From SFEB01 sp964612455 (lineage in GTDB: Bacteria; Bacillota; Clostridia; Christensenellales; CAG-314): a stretch of 64,000 bases of DNA. The translations under genes and the position numbers were made by a program. The notes under the pieces are model-generated. The model saw only the letters and a list, made by a program, of their open reading frames with translations. It made no database searches and had not been told where the DNA came from. This document shows positions 1-9,642 of the stretch, piece after piece; position 1 is the stretch's first letter; each line of letters opens with the position of its first letter. The stretch is taken from positions 1-64,000 of the forward strand of contig CAZTCB010000002.1 of NCBI GenBank assembly GCA_964612455.1, read 5' to 3'.

Positions 1-99
1 CGATGCCTTTTTAATAGATTTTAGTTTTTGTTTTTCCTTTTTAGTACCGTTTATTCCTTTTTCCGTCTTTGGATTGTTATTTAGCCCCTTAAAAAAGGT

Positions 100-119
100 G
101 ACAGAATGTATATTCTGTC
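100..119. promoter_or_regulatory. perfect inverted repeat upstream of the pilin-like gene
   Basis: GACAGAAT and ATTCTGTC flank a 4-nt spacer and form a 20-bp palindrome about 135 nt before the pilin-like start codon. The symmetry and position suit a dimeric repressor site. It is not followed by a T-run, so it is unlikely to be a terminator. The rest of positions 1-255 is AT-rich, and I see no gene in it. Confidence 0.35.
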
Positions 120-255
120 TACAAAAAATTGTTTCTCGGTTTTGGCTAAAAGTCAAACAAATACCGGCGAAAAAGGCTAATAAACACGAAAAAAATCGTC
201 ACGAAAAAAGTGACGTTTAAAATAAAAAATATTTTTCAAAAAGGAGAAAAGAAAA

Positions 256-1620
256 ATGAAAAGAAACAAAAAAGGCTTTACTATCATCGAGTTGGTAGTA
301 GTCATTGCGGTCATCGCGATACTCGCGGCTGTACTTATCCCGACCTTTAGCAGTATTATCAAGAAAGCTAACACTTCGGCAGATATCCAAGCGGTACAGC
401 AGATAAACACTTTGCTTGCCGTCCATGCTGCAGACGGCTCCGTCACTGACGTAAGCAGTGCCATAAGGGTACTTAGTGAGGAGAACCTTGACATCGACGA
501 CTACAAAGCGTTGCAAACAGACCATTACTTTTATTTTGTGATGAACGGCAACACGCCCATGGTCGTTTATACCGATAAAGACGACAACGTATTGTATCCC
601 ACCAACGTAAATGTAACGGGCAAGCAATTGATGTCGCTGACAGGTGAGATTCCGACAGCCGATACATGGACTACGTCGGCAAGTAGCGAAGGTGGCACTA
701 AAGATATTGCTACTATCGCAAGCGGAGAAGAATTTGCGGATTTCATGAGCAAATATCGCGACGGTAAGGATGAGGCGAAAGACGTAACGACCATTAAACT
801 TAGCGGAAATATTGACCTTAAAGGCAGTACCGAGACGCTCGGTGACGTAACGAAAGCACTTACTATAGACGGTAGCAAGGGCGGAAACAGTAAGGATTAT
901 TACACAATAAGCGGCTTGCGTGCCGATACCAATACCGTAGTACATACATATAATAATAATGGCGTAGGTAAAATAAAATACCAGTGTTTTGGATTAATCA
1001 ATAAAGTGGCTGGCGGTACTGTCGTCATTAAAAACGTAAATATTTCCGGTTTCGTCACCACGGAGTCGACAGGTGGTGAAATGGAATTTGGTCGTTCCGC
1101 AGTACTCATCGGCAACGTTTACGGTAAATCTACCATCACTATAGAAAACGTAAACATTGACAATTGCGTGGTTTACGGCGGAGACAAAGCAGGCGCGTTA
1201 ATCGGCGGTACGGAAGTTAGTGCCGTAGGTAGTACGATAACTATAAAAAACGTAACAGTAACTAATACCAAGGTATTGGCAGCGATATATGCGGCTAAAG
1301 TAATCGGTGCTATTTCAGGTAAAATAAATCTTACTTTTGAAAACTGCGATTTTGAAGGCGTGACGGTAGGCGTAAACGAAAGCGCTTGCGAGGTAACCGA
1401 CGTGGCGTTTGCGGATATACCCGGTGACACTGCAGAGTTATTCTCACGACTCGCCGAAGGCACTGTCCCCGCAAGCAATACGTATGACAAGGACGGAGAT
1501 TTATACTGGGGTATTACTACCGAAGATTACTATTGGTATGGGTATAAGTATGTTAGCGGTGAGAGCGGTGATCGTTATGACACATCGAGCAAGGACAATA
1601 TGAGCGTATCAGGTAATTAA
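256..1620 (+). CDS. type IV pilin-like surface protein with beta-helix-like body
   Basis: The N-terminus is a classical prepilin signal: a short basic leader (MKRNKKG), then FTIIELVVVIAVIAIL with Glu at +5 after the expected G7/F8 cleavage site, and a hydrophobic helix of about 20 residues. The alpha-helical spine runs to about residue 60. From about residue 150 the protein has repeated segments of the pattern 'TITIKNVTVTNTKV' and 'TITIENVNIDNCVV' with Gly-rich turns, typical of GLUG-like or right-handed beta-helix adhesins. At 454 residues it is about three times the usual pilin length. The start has a good AAGGAG site 10 nt upstream. No prepilin peptidase, ATPase or pilus platform gene lies nearby, so assembly would depend on genes elsewhere. 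A secreted pseudopilin-type adhesin is the best reading; the ligand is unknown. Confidence 0.75.
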   Translation: MKRNKKGFTIIELVVVIAVIAILAAVLIPTFSSIIKKANTSADIQAVQQINTLLAVHAADGSVTDVSSAIRVLSEENLDIDDYKALQTDHYFYFVMNGNTPMVVYTDKDDNVLYPTNVNVTGKQLMSLTGEIPTADTWTTSASSEGGTKDIATIASGEEFADFMSKYRDGKDEAKDVTTIKLSGNIDLKGSTETLGDVTKALTIDGSKGGNSKDYYTISGLRADTNTVVHTYNNNGVGKIKYQCFGLINKVAGGTVVIKNVNISGFVTTESTGGEMEFGRSAVLIGNVYGKSTITIENVNIDNCVVYGGDKAGALIGGTEVSAVGSTITIKNVTVTNTKVLAAIYAAKVIGAISGKINLTFENCDFEGVTVGVNESACEVTDVAFADIPGDTAELFSRLAEGTVPASNTYDKDGDLYWGITTEDYYWYGYKYVSGESGDRYDTSSKDNMSVSGN

Positions 1621-1640
1621 AAAAAAGATGACAACAAAAA

Positions 1641-1669
1641 AACCCGCGACTAAAATCGCGGGTTTTTTC
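1641..1669. terminator. bidirectional rho-independent terminator
   Basis: A 9-bp stem (AACCCGCGA with TCGCGGGTT) has a T-run on its right and an A-run on its left. It can therefore end both the pilin-like transcript and the convergent iorAB transcript. Confidence 0.85.
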
Positions 1670-1717
1670 TGTTTGAAACGTTATTGACGTTTTTAGTACG
1701 TAGTAGCGAAAGCAGCG

Positions 1718-2293
1718 TTATTTCGCGAGGTCGATACCGACCTGAATGGCTTTTTTGTTGACTTCTACAAACTGCGGTTTTACGTTGGCGGTGAGGATTG
1801 CGTCCCAATCGATATCGTCAAGTTTCATGAGTCCGATTAAAGAGCCGAGCAAAATAACGTTGGCTACTTTGGAGTTGCCGAGTTTTTCGGCTTCTTTGTT
1901 GGCGTCAAAAACCGTGACGTCGGCGTGAGCGCGCAGCTCCTCGAGGATATTTGCGGGATACTCGCAAACACCCGACGTAATGGGCATACCCGGGATTTCG
2001 CAATCGTTGACCACGATTTTTCCGTCGGGTTTGAGATAATCGAGATAGCGGAGAGCTTCCATCTTTTCAAACGCGACGATGATGTCCGCCTTGCCAAGCT
2101 CTACCACGGGGGAGTATACCTTGTCTTTAGAGTAACGGATATGGGACGTGACGCTGCCGCCGCGTTGGCTCATACCGTGGATTTCGCTCATTTTGACGTC
2201 GTAATTTGCCGCCGTCAGACCGAGACTCAATATTTTACTGGCGAGAATGGTACCTTGTCCGCCTACGCCTACCAAAAGAATATTTTTCGTCAT
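1718..2293 (-). CDS. iorB: indolepyruvate ferredoxin oxidoreductase beta subunit
   Basis: This is the small (191 aa) gamma-domain subunit of indolepyruvate:ferredoxin oxidoreductase, which decarboxylates aryl pyruvates from aromatic amino acids and passes electrons to ferredoxin. The N-terminal GVGGQGTILASKIL motif and the SQRGGSVTSHIR segment are typical of the POR/KOR gamma fold. It starts 13 nt after the iorA stop; its Shine-Dalgarno TCCTCC (on the complement) overlaps that stop codon, which indicates translational coupling. The transcript ends at the bidirectional hairpin just downstream. Confidence 0.93.
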   Translation of the reverse strand: MTKNILLVGVGGQGTILASKILSLGLTAANYDVKMSEIHGMSQRGGSVTSHIRYSKDKVYSPVVELGKADIIVAFEKMEALRYLDYLKPDGKIVVNDCEIPGMPITSGVCEYPANILEELRAHADVTVFDANKEAEKLGNSKVANVILLGSLIGLMKLDDIDWDAILTANVKPQFVEVNKKAIQVGIDLAK

Positions 2294-2306
2294 GGTGCTG
2301 TCCTCC

Positions 2307-4103
2307 TTAATTTATTGCCTTTTTGGGGCAGATTTGTTTGCAAACCGTGCAACCTACGCACATCGTGTGGTCAATGACGGCTTTTTTGTTGACGACAGAG
2401 ATAGCGGGGCAGCCGCATTTGAGGCATGCTTTGCAACCGATACATTTGTCTGCGTCGACCGTGCAACGAGATTTGTACGCGTCGGGATATTGTTGTTTAT
2501 CGAGGTTGCTGAACTTTTTGAGTACGCAAGGATACTTGGTGATGATGACGCTTGCTTCGTCGAGACCGAGAGCCCAATCGAGAGCGTCGTTGACTGCTTT
2601 GAGGTCGTTGGGGTCGATTACCTTGATGTTTTTAATGCCTACGGCTTTGACAAGACCTTCGAGGTCGACTATGGTCGTCTCGGCGCCTTGAGCGGTAAAG
2701 CCCGTGCCGGGGTTTTGTTGGTGACCGGTCATGCCCGTAATGCGGTTGTCGAGGATAACAGTGATGTTGTTGCCCTTGTTGTAAACGACATCGAGCAAGC
2801 TGGTGATGCCGCTGTGGAAGAAAGTGCTGTCGCCGAGTACGCTGACTACGCGCTTGTCGTTTCCGGGAACCTGATTGAATATTTTTTGCGCACCGTTGCC
2901 GCTGCTGATGCTTGCGCCCATGCAGCAGTTAAAGTCCATTGCGTTGTACGGTGCGGCAAAAGCCAACGTATAGCAACCGATATCGCCGCTGACGACGACG
3001 TTTTTACGTTTGCCGAGTTGATAGAACAATCCTCTGTGGGGGCAACCCGCGCACAGCGCCGGAGGACGAGCGACGATTTTCGTCCTGTCAAAGTCGGCGG
3101 GGACAAATTTTTCGCCCGTGACGACCTGACGAATGACGTCGGAGGTCAGCTCGCCGCAGTAGGGGAGGTAACGACTGCCGTCGGGGGCAAATTTGCCGTA
3201 GCAAATACCGCCGAAACCGGCGATTTTTACCGCTTCTTCTATAAACTCGTCGTTTTCTTCAAATACGTAGACTTTTTTCAGTCCTTTGCAAAACTCCGCA
3301 ATCCTCTCTGTGGGGATGGGGTAAGAAAAACCGATTTTCAGGTAGTCGGCGTCGTTTTCAAAAACTTCTTTCGCGTAGTTGTAGCACATGCCGCTCGCGA
3401 TTACGCCGACGTCTTTGCCGTTGTTTTCAATCGGGTTGAGCGAGTCGGAACCGTTGCTGACTGCCTTGAGTGCGGTCATGTGTTTTTCAACTTCCTGACG
3501 GCGGATGCGGGCGTTGGCAGGCACGTCTACGTATCTCTTGGCGTCTTTGACGTAAGGAACGATGGGCTTTTCGACTCTGTCGCACAACTCGACGAGACCT
3601 TTGCTGTGGCAGACGCGCGTCGTGACTCTGACTAACACGGGACAGTCGTATTCTTCCGACATTTCAAAAGCCTTTTTTACCATGTCTTTACATTCCTGAC
3701 TGTCGGAGGGTTCTAACATGGGTACCTTTGCGTGGCGGGCGTAGTTGCGGTTGTCCTGCTCGTTTTGCGACGAGTGCTGACCGGGCTCGTCGGCGGTAAC
3801 TATGACGAGACCTGCGTTGGTGCCGCTGTACGCAACGGTAAAGAAGGGGTCGGCGGCTACGTTGAGACCGACGTGTTTCATACTTGCAAAAGCTCTGCCG
3901 CCCGCAATGGCTGCACCGAGAGCCGCCTCGAGAGCGACTTTTTCGTTGGGGGACCATTGAGCGTCGACGTCTTTGTAAGTAGCGAGATTTTCCAAAATCT
4001 CCGTGCTGGGTGTGCCGGGATAAGCGGCGGCAAATCTCACGCCTGCCTCCCACACTCCGCGGGCAATCGCTTCGTTGCCCGTCATGAGAACTTTTTGAGC
4101 CAT
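2307..4103 (-). CDS. iorA: indolepyruvate ferredoxin oxidoreductase alpha subunit
   Basis: This is the large catalytic subunit (598 aa from the chosen start), thiamine-pyrophosphate dependent. The pyrimidine-binding domain comes first (NEAIARGVWEAG), and the TPP domain carries GDIGCYTLAFAAPYNAMD near residue 370. The C-terminus is a ferredoxin domain with two 4Fe-4S motifs (CIGCKACLKCGC and CVGCTVCKQICP). I chose MAQKVLMTG as the start because an ACGGAGG site lies 8 nt before it and the family begins here; an in-frame ATG ten codons further upstream has no such site. It forms an operon with iorB and has its own promoter. The likely role is anaerobic amino-acid fermentation and ferredoxin reduction in the cytoplasm. 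Confidence 0.94.
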   Translation of the reverse strand: MAQKVLMTGNEAIARGVWEAGVRFAAAYPGTPSTEILENLATYKDVDAQWSPNEKVALEAALGAAIAGGRAFASMKHVGLNVAADPFFTVAYSGTNAGLVIVTADEPGQHSSQNEQDNRNYARHAKVPMLEPSDSQECKDMVKKAFEMSEEYDCPVLVRVTTRVCHSKGLVELCDRVEKPIVPYVKDAKRYVDVPANARIRRQEVEKHMTALKAVSNGSDSLNPIENNGKDVGVIASGMCYNYAKEVFENDADYLKIGFSYPIPTERIAEFCKGLKKVYVFEENDEFIEEAVKIAGFGGICYGKFAPDGSRYLPYCGELTSDVIRQVVTGEKFVPADFDRTKIVARPPALCAGCPHRGLFYQLGKRKNVVVSGDIGCYTLAFAAPYNAMDFNCCMGASISSGNGAQKIFNQVPGNDKRVVSVLGDSTFFHSGITSLLDVVYNKGNNITVILDNRITGMTGHQQNPGTGFTAQGAETTIVDLEGLVKAVGIKNIKVIDPNDLKAVNDALDWALGLDEASVIITKYPCVLKKFSNLDKQQYPDAYKSRCTVDADKCIGCKACLKCGCPAISVVNKKAVIDHTMCVGCTVCKQICPKKAIN

Positions 4104-4165
4104 AAAAAACCTCCGTAAAGTTTTATTTATCAACGTTTTCGGTCAAAACATGACCATACGATAAA

Positions 4166-4194
4166 ATTATATAATACACTTTCGATTTTGTCTA
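4166..4194 (-). promoter_or_regulatory. sigma-A promoter of iorAB
   Basis: Read on the minus strand, TAGACA and a perfect TATAAT are separated by 17 bp, about 60 nt before the iorA start. Confidence 0.75.
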
Positions 4195-4363
4195 TTTATT
4201 TTCCGAAAAATTTGCATAAAAAATTATTTCATTTATAATTTTTACAAAAAGTGTATATTTTTGCGTTTTTCCGTGGTCGGTTTTTATAAAAATGCAATCT
4301 TGCGTTAATGACCTCACAAAAAGCAAAAAAATAAAAAAAATACGGCAACCCCCCTCAATAAAG

Positions 4364-4392
4364 TTGACAAAATCTCAATTTTGCAATATTGT
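4364..4392 (+). promoter_or_regulatory. sigma-A promoter of typA
   Basis: A perfect TTGACA, a 17-bp spacer and TATTGT lie about 40 nt upstream of the typA start. The 300-bp divergent gap 4104-4433 holds only this promoter and the iorAB promoter in AT-rich DNA. Confidence 0.65.
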
Positions 4393-4433
4393 AAAGTGTA
4401 ATTTTTTTTTAAAGAGGAAACGTAGGTTATCGT

Positions 4434-6275
4434 ATGAAATTGAGAACGGATTTGCGCAACGTTGCGATTATCGCTCACGTCGACCACGGCAAAACCACGC
4501 TGGTCAACGAAATGCTCAAGCAGGGCGGTATTTTTAGAGAAAACCAGCAAGTTGCGGACAGGGTTATGGACAGTAACGCACTCGAGCGCGAGCGCGGTAT
4601 AACGATTTTGGCTAAAAACACCAGCGCATACTACAAAGGCGTAAAAATAAACATAGTCGATACTCCCGGACACGCCGATTTCGGGGGAGAGGTAGAGCGT
4701 ATTTTAAAAATGGTCAACGGCGTCCTTATACTCGTGGACGCGTCGGAGGGACCTATGCCCCAAACCCGTTTCGTCATGCAAAAAGCACTCGAGTTGGGAC
4801 ACAAACTTATCCTTGTGGTTAACAAGGTGGATCGCCCCGACGCTCGTCTCAACGAGGTCGAAAACGAGATTTTAAACCTTTTGTTGGAGTTAAACGCGAC
4901 GGAAGAGCAGTTTGACAGTCCCATTATTTATTGCAGCGGGAGAAACGGCACCGCCAGCCTTGATTACCATGAGGCGGGCACCGACCTCAAACCCTTGTTT
5001 GACGCCATTATAGAGCATTTCCCGCCGCAAGAAGTAGACGACGAAGGCTCGATGCAGATGCTCGTTTCTTCTATCGATTACAACGATTACGTCGGCAGAA
5101 TAGGTATCGGCAGGATAGAGCGCGGTACGATAAAAGTCAACGAGGCGGTCGGTATTTGCAATTATTTTGACGCGTCTCAGGTTAGACCGGGCAAAATCAA
5201 GACGATTTCGCAGATAGAGGGGCTCGGACGTCGCGACGTCGACAGTGCCATGGCGGGCGATATCGTTTGTATCAGCGGACTCGAGGATATCACTATAGGC
5301 GACACCGTATGTGCCCCCGAAGACGTATCCGCAGTGCCTTTCGTCAAGATTTCGGAACCGACGGTAGAAATGTTGTTTTCCGTCAACGACGGACCTTTTG
5401 CCGGTAAAGAAGGCGAGTTTGTTACGTCGCGCCATATCCACGACAGGTTGTTTAAAGAGATGTTAAAGGACGTGTCGCTCAAGGTCTATCCCACCGACAG
5501 TACCGACTCTTTCCGCGTTTGCGGCAGAGGCGAGATGCATTTGTCCATTCTTATCGAAACGATGCGCAGAGAGGGATACGAGTTTTTGGTCGGTCCGCCC
5601 AAGGTCATGTTCAAGACGATTGACGGAGTAAAGTCCGAACCGATAGAAAGACTCGTATGCGACGTCCCCGAGGACAAGACGGGTGTCGTCTTTAACGGAA
5701 TGGGACCGCGCAAAGGCGAGTTTATACAGATGGAAAACGTCGGTTCGCGCATCAGACTCGAGTTTGCCGTGCCGGAAAGGGGCTTGTTCGGTTATAAGAG
5801 CGAGTTTTTGACGGACACGAGAGGAGAGGGCGTCTTCAATACCGTATTTATGGGGTATCAACCCTACAAGGGCGAGATAGAACGCCGCACTACGGGCAGT
5901 CTCATTGCTTTCGAGTCGGGCGAGGCGGTGACCTACGGTTTGTACAACGCGCAGGGCAGGGGTACGCTGTTTATCGGCGCGGGCACTCCCGTCTACGAGG
6001 GAATGATTGTGGGTATGAGCCCTAAAGCGGAGGATATATCGGTTAACGTTTGCAAGAAAAAACATCAGACCAATATGAGGGCGGCGGGTAGCGACGAGGC
6101 TATGCGTCTCGAAAACCCCAAGCGTTTTTCGTTGGAGGAAGCAATGGAGTTTCTTAACGACGACGAGTTGATGGAAGTGACGCCGAAAAATATTCGTTTG
6201 CGTAAACGTATTCTGGATACCGAACAACGACTCAAGTACCGCGCAAGACTTTTGGATAAAAAGACCAACGAGTAA
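4434..6275 (+). CDS. typA: ribosome-associated GTPase TypA/BipA
   Basis: TypA is a translational GTPase of the EF-G fold, acting in 50S assembly and stress or cold growth. The G1 motif AHVDHGKT (residues 14-21), G2 ERGITILAK, G3 DTPGHADF and G4 NKVD are all intact. Domains II and III and the BipA-specific C-terminal domain (with GQGR-like AQGRGTLFIGAGTPVYEG) follow. At 613 residues it is full length. It has its own promoter and a terminator before polA, so it is monocistronic. Separated from the true EF-G family by the short C-terminus and overall order; identification is secure. Confidence 0.96.
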   Translation: MKLRTDLRNVAIIAHVDHGKTTLVNEMLKQGGIFRENQQVADRVMDSNALERERGITILAKNTSAYYKGVKINIVDTPGHADFGGEVERILKMVNGVLILVDASEGPMPQTRFVMQKALELGHKLILVVNKVDRPDARLNEVENEILNLLLELNATEEQFDSPIIYCSGRNGTASLDYHEAGTDLKPLFDAIIEHFPPQEVDDEGSMQMLVSSIDYNDYVGRIGIGRIERGTIKVNEAVGICNYFDASQVRPGKIKTISQIEGLGRRDVDSAMAGDIVCISGLEDITIGDTVCAPEDVSAVPFVKISEPTVEMLFSVNDGPFAGKEGEFVTSRHIHDRLFKEMLKDVSLKVYPTDSTDSFRVCGRGEMHLSILIETMRREGYEFLVGPPKVMFKTIDGVKSEPIERLVCDVPEDKTGVVFNGMGPRKGEFIQMENVGSRIRLEFAVPERGLFGYKSEFLTDTRGEGVFNTVFMGYQPYKGEIERRTTGSLIAFESGEAVTYGLYNAQGRGTLFIGAGTPVYEGMIVGMSPKAEDISVNVCKKKHQTNMRAAGSDEAMRLENPKRFSLEEAMEFLNDDELMEVTPKNIRLRKRILDTEQRLKYRARLLDKKTNE

Positions 6276-6322
6276 AAAACGGCAAATAAACGCGCGTTGC
6301 GGTGAGACTAAACACAGCGAAA

Positions 6323-6374
6323 AAGCCTTTATGCGGTGATACCTACGGGTTCACCGCGTCGAGGCTCTTTTTTT
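6323..6374 (+). terminator. terminator after typA
   Basis: GCGGTGA pairs with TCACCGC inside an outer AAGCCT/GAGGCT stem, followed by a run of eight T. Confidence 0.8.
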
Positions 6375-6411
6375 ATCGTTTCGCCGCCGAACAGGCATTT
6401 TTTGCTTACGC

Positions 6412-6440
6412 TTGTCAAAACTGAAAAAAAGTGGTACAAT
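6412..6440 (+). promoter_or_regulatory. sigma-A promoter of polA-coaE
   Basis: TTGTCA, a 17-bp spacer and TACAAT end 19 nt before the polA start, which predicts a short leader of about 13 nt carrying the AAGG site. Confidence 0.7.
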
Positions 6441-6459
6441 AAAAATAAGGTAAAGTTTT

Positions 6460-8985
6460 ATGAAAAAGATAGTATTTTTTGACGGAAACAGTATACTCAA
6501 TCGCGCGTACTACGCCATACCTCCGCTCAACGACAAAGACGGAGTAAACGTCAACGCCGTTTTGGGGTTTTTAAATATCCTTTTAAAGACGCTTGACGAC
6601 GAAAACCCCGACGGCGTCGTCGTGGCTTTCGATAAACGAGGTAAAAATTTTCGCAAAGAGCTTTACGAGGGATATAAAGCCACGCGAAAAGGCATGCCGG
6701 ACGATTTGGCTGCTCAGATGCCTATATTAAAAAATATTCTGGATTTGATGCACGTCAGATACGTCGAAAAAGCGGGGGTAGAAGCGGACGATATAATAGG
6801 TACTCTTTCGAGGCGTTTCGGCGCAACTTCCGTTATTTTTACGGGAGACAAGGATTTGTTGCAGCTCGTCGACGCCGATACTACCGTCGTGCTTACCAAA
6901 CGCGGAGTAAGCGACGTCGTGCGCATGGACGAAAAAACCACTTTGGCGGAAATGCAGCTTTCGCCTTGTCAAATCGTCGACTTTAAAGCGTTGAGCGGCG
7001 ATTCGTCCGACAATATCCCCGGTGTTGCGGGTATAGGTCCTAAAGGCGCAATCGGATTGTTGAAAGAATACGGAGATATCGACAATCTGTACGACAATCT
7101 CGACAAGATAAAGGGCGCGACGTTAAAAAAATTGGAAAACGGTCGCGACGCGGCGTATCTCAGTCGTCTGCTCGCCACTATCGTCAGGGATGCGGATATA
7201 GATTGCGACGTAGAGGAGTGCGGTTTGCCGATATTCGACTCAGCGGTCAAAGCCGAGTTGGCTCGTCACGATTTTAGGGCTTTAATCAATCGGATTAAGT
7301 TTGACGACGAAGCAACCGTCGCCGACGACAAAAAAGCCGTCACGGTGGTGGACGTTGCGAGTAAAGACGACCTTGTAGGCGTGCTTAATTCTCACCCGTC
7401 CCCGTGCGAAATGGCTTTTGTGCTGACGGATACCGTGTATTTCGCATTTGACTCCGAGGTTGAGTACAGGGTGATATCGAGCGACAATTTTCTCGACGGC
7501 ATTACTTTGACCGACGCGTTGAAAGAGCTGTCGGGCTTTCTTGTCGGCGACGTCAAAAAGGTGGTGTACGACGGTAAAAGATTAAAGCGAATACTCGCCG
7601 AGTGGGGGTTTGGCGTTTTAAACATCGTCGACGACGTGGATATATTGCAATACCTTACCGAGTATCGTCCGTTTAAAGATTTTGAAGCTTTCGTTACCGC
7701 ACGCGACGCGGTCGGTAGGGCGAGTTGTCTTTTTGACGCTCGCGACGATTACGCGGCAAAGTTGAAGGAACAGGGCGTATACAACCTTTATTCCGACGTC
7801 GAGTTGCCGTTGTCCGACGTGCTTTTTGAAATGGAGCGGGAAGGAGTGGCGGTCGATACGGAGGTGCTTAAAGAGTTAAACGTTTCGTACGCTCGGGAAA
7901 TAGAAAAACTTACTTGCCTTGCGCATGAAATAGCGGGCGAAAAATTTAACGTCATGTCGCCAAAACAGCTCGGCGCCGTTTTATTTGACAAACTCGGTTT
8001 GCCTCACGGTAAAAAGACCAAGCTCGGTTACAGCACCGACAACGACGTTTTGGAGGGGTTGGTCGACAAACATCCTTTGATAGACGTCGTGTTAAAAATC
8101 CGCCTCTTGGCAAAACTTAACGGCACTTACGTCGAGGGGACGTTCCCTCTTGTAAAAAACGGAAAAGTGCACACTCATTACAATCAGACGCTGACCGCTA
8201 CGGGGCGACTCAGCAGCAGCGATCCCAATATTCAAAACGTCCCCGTACGGGAGCAGGGCAGAGAGATTCGCCGCGCTTTCGTGCCGAGTCGCGACGTGTT
8301 CGTTTCCGCCGATTACAGCCAGATAGAATTGCGATGGCTTGCGGCGTTAAGCGGGGATGAAAAACTGATGCAGGCGTTTATCGACGACGAGGATATTCAT
8401 GCCAACGTTGCGAGCGAAATTTTCGGCGTACCCAAAGAAATGGTAGTCGCCTCTTTGCGTCGCACGGCAAAGGCTGTCAATTTCGGGATAATATACGGTA
8501 TCAGCGAGTACGGTCTGGCTAAAAATATCGGTCAGACTCCGTCAAAAGCTCGTCAATATATAGCTACTTATTTTGAACGTTATCCGAAAGTAAAACTTTA
8601 TCTCGATTCGGTTGTCGAAAAGGCCAAAAAAGACGGATACGTTTCAACCTATCTCGGCAGACGCAGGTATTTTCCGGAGTTAAAGAGCGACAACTACCAA
8701 CTCCGTTCTTTCGGCGAGCGAGCGGCTAAAAACATGCCGATGCAGGGTAGTTCCGCCGATCTCATTAAAATCGCAATGCTCCGCGTAAACGAGAGAATGA
8801 AAAAAGAAGGTCTCGAGAGCAAAATGGTAATGCAGATTCATGACGAAATCGTGGTCGACGCTACGTTTGCCGAACAAGAAAAAGTCGAAAAAATTCTCAA
8901 AGAAGAAATGGAAAACGCGATGGTTTTGACCGTTCCGTTTAAAGTCGGCGTTTCGAGCGGAAAAAATCTCGACGAGGTTAAGTAG
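6460..8985 (+). CDS. polA: DNA polymerase I
   Basis: This is a family A polymerase (841 aa) for Okazaki fragment processing and repair. Residues 1 to about 290 are the 5'-3' exonuclease (FDGNSILNRAYYA, FTGDKDLLQL, ALSGDSSDNIPGV with the helix-hairpin-helix). The C-terminal polymerase carries motif A DYSQIELRWLAALSGD, motif B RRTAKAVNFGIIYGIS and motif C MQIHDEIVVDA. The middle domain (about 300-460) keeps a 3'-5' exonuclease-like fold but lacks the DxE metal-binding pair in its first motif and the YxxxD of the last, so proofreading is probably lost, as in many Bacillota enzymes. Cotranscribed with coaE, 5 nt apart. Confidence 0.97.
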   Translation: MKKIVFFDGNSILNRAYYAIPPLNDKDGVNVNAVLGFLNILLKTLDDENPDGVVVAFDKRGKNFRKELYEGYKATRKGMPDDLAAQMPILKNILDLMHVRYVEKAGVEADDIIGTLSRRFGATSVIFTGDKDLLQLVDADTTVVLTKRGVSDVVRMDEKTTLAEMQLSPCQIVDFKALSGDSSDNIPGVAGIGPKGAIGLLKEYGDIDNLYDNLDKIKGATLKKLENGRDAAYLSRLLATIVRDADIDCDVEECGLPIFDSAVKAELARHDFRALINRIKFDDEATVADDKKAVTVVDVASKDDLVGVLNSHPSPCEMAFVLTDTVYFAFDSEVEYRVISSDNFLDGITLTDALKELSGFLVGDVKKVVYDGKRLKRILAEWGFGVLNIVDDVDILQYLTEYRPFKDFEAFVTARDAVGRASCLFDARDDYAAKLKEQGVYNLYSDVELPLSDVLFEMEREGVAVDTEVLKELNVSYAREIEKLTCLAHEIAGEKFNVMSPKQLGAVLFDKLGLPHGKKTKLGYSTDNDVLEGLVDKHPLIDVVLKIRLLAKLNGTYVEGTFPLVKNGKVHTHYNQTLTATGRLSSSDPNIQNVPVREQGREIRRAFVPSRDVFVSADYSQIELRWLAALSGDEKLMQAFIDDEDIHANVASEIFGVPKEMVVASLRRTAKAVNFGIIYGISEYGLAKNIGQTPSKARQYIATYFERYPKVKLYLDSVVEKAKKDGYVSTYLGRRRYFPELKSDNYQLRSFGERAAKNMPMQGSSADLIKIAMLRVNERMKKEGLESKMVMQIHDEIVVDATFAEQEKVEKILKEEMENAMVLTVPFKVGVSSGKNLDEVK

Positions 8986-8990
8986 AGGTT

Positions 8991-9554
8991 ATGAAAAAAG
9001 TAGTAGCAATTACGGGAGTTATCGGCAGCGGAAAGTCTGCCGTTTCGGACTATTTACGCTCAAAGGGCTTTTTCGTGGCGGATTGCGACGTTTTGTCACG
9101 TCAAGTTGCCGAGGACTCCGAGGTGTTGAAAAAAATACAGGAAGAATTCGGAACGGAGTGTGTTTCGTGCGGAGTGCTCAATCGTCGCGTTCTTGCGGCA
9201 AAAACCTTTTGCGATTCAAAAAAAACCGAGACGTTAAACGCGATTTTTCATCCTCGCATCAAAGATAAGTTGAGGGATATCGTCGACTCGCGCGACGGAT
9301 TGATTTTTGTCGAAATCCCATTGCTCGAAGACGGTTTTAAGCCTTTTTTCGACGAGATATGGGTTGTCACGGCAGACAGACAAACGGTGAAAAAACGCGT
9401 GGCAAAGCGCGATAACAGAGATGAGCGGCACGTCGAGGATATCTTAAATCGTCAAAAACGTTACGAATATACCGATTCGGCGACGTTTGTCTCCAACGAC
9501 GGCACTCTCGCCGAGCTGTACGAAAAAGTAGAAAAACTATTGTCGACGTATTAA
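8991..9554 (+). CDS. coaE: dephospho-CoA kinase
   Basis: Phosphorylates the 3'-OH of dephospho-CoA in the last step of coenzyme A synthesis. The P-loop GVIGSGKS (residues 9-16) is followed by the ADCDVLSRQV segment, FVEIPLLEDGF, and the lid region RVAKRDNRDERHVEDILNRQ. At 187 residues it is normal for the family. It starts 5 nt after the polA stop, with AGAGGTT as ribosome site inside the polA end. The polA-coaE order is common in Clostridia. Confidence 0.93.
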   Translation: MKKVVAITGVIGSGKSAVSDYLRSKGFFVADCDVLSRQVAEDSEVLKKIQEEFGTECVSCGVLNRRVLAAKTFCDSKKTETLNAIFHPRIKDKLRDIVDSRDGLIFVEIPLLEDGFKPFFDEIWVVTADRQTVKKRVAKRDNRDERHVEDILNRQKRYEYTDSATFVSNDGTLAELYEKVEKLLSTY

Positions 9555-9642
9555 TTCGACATCACCGACAATTAATATAATGAGATAAATAATACAAAAG
9601 TAAATGAAAAAAATTTCAATATCTTTTCGGTGGATTTTTACT

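Noticed and set aside
2247..3635. Long plus-strand open frame opposite iorA
   Set aside because: It is antisense to a clearly conserved gene, with no ribosome site and an amino-acid composition typical of a shadow frame.
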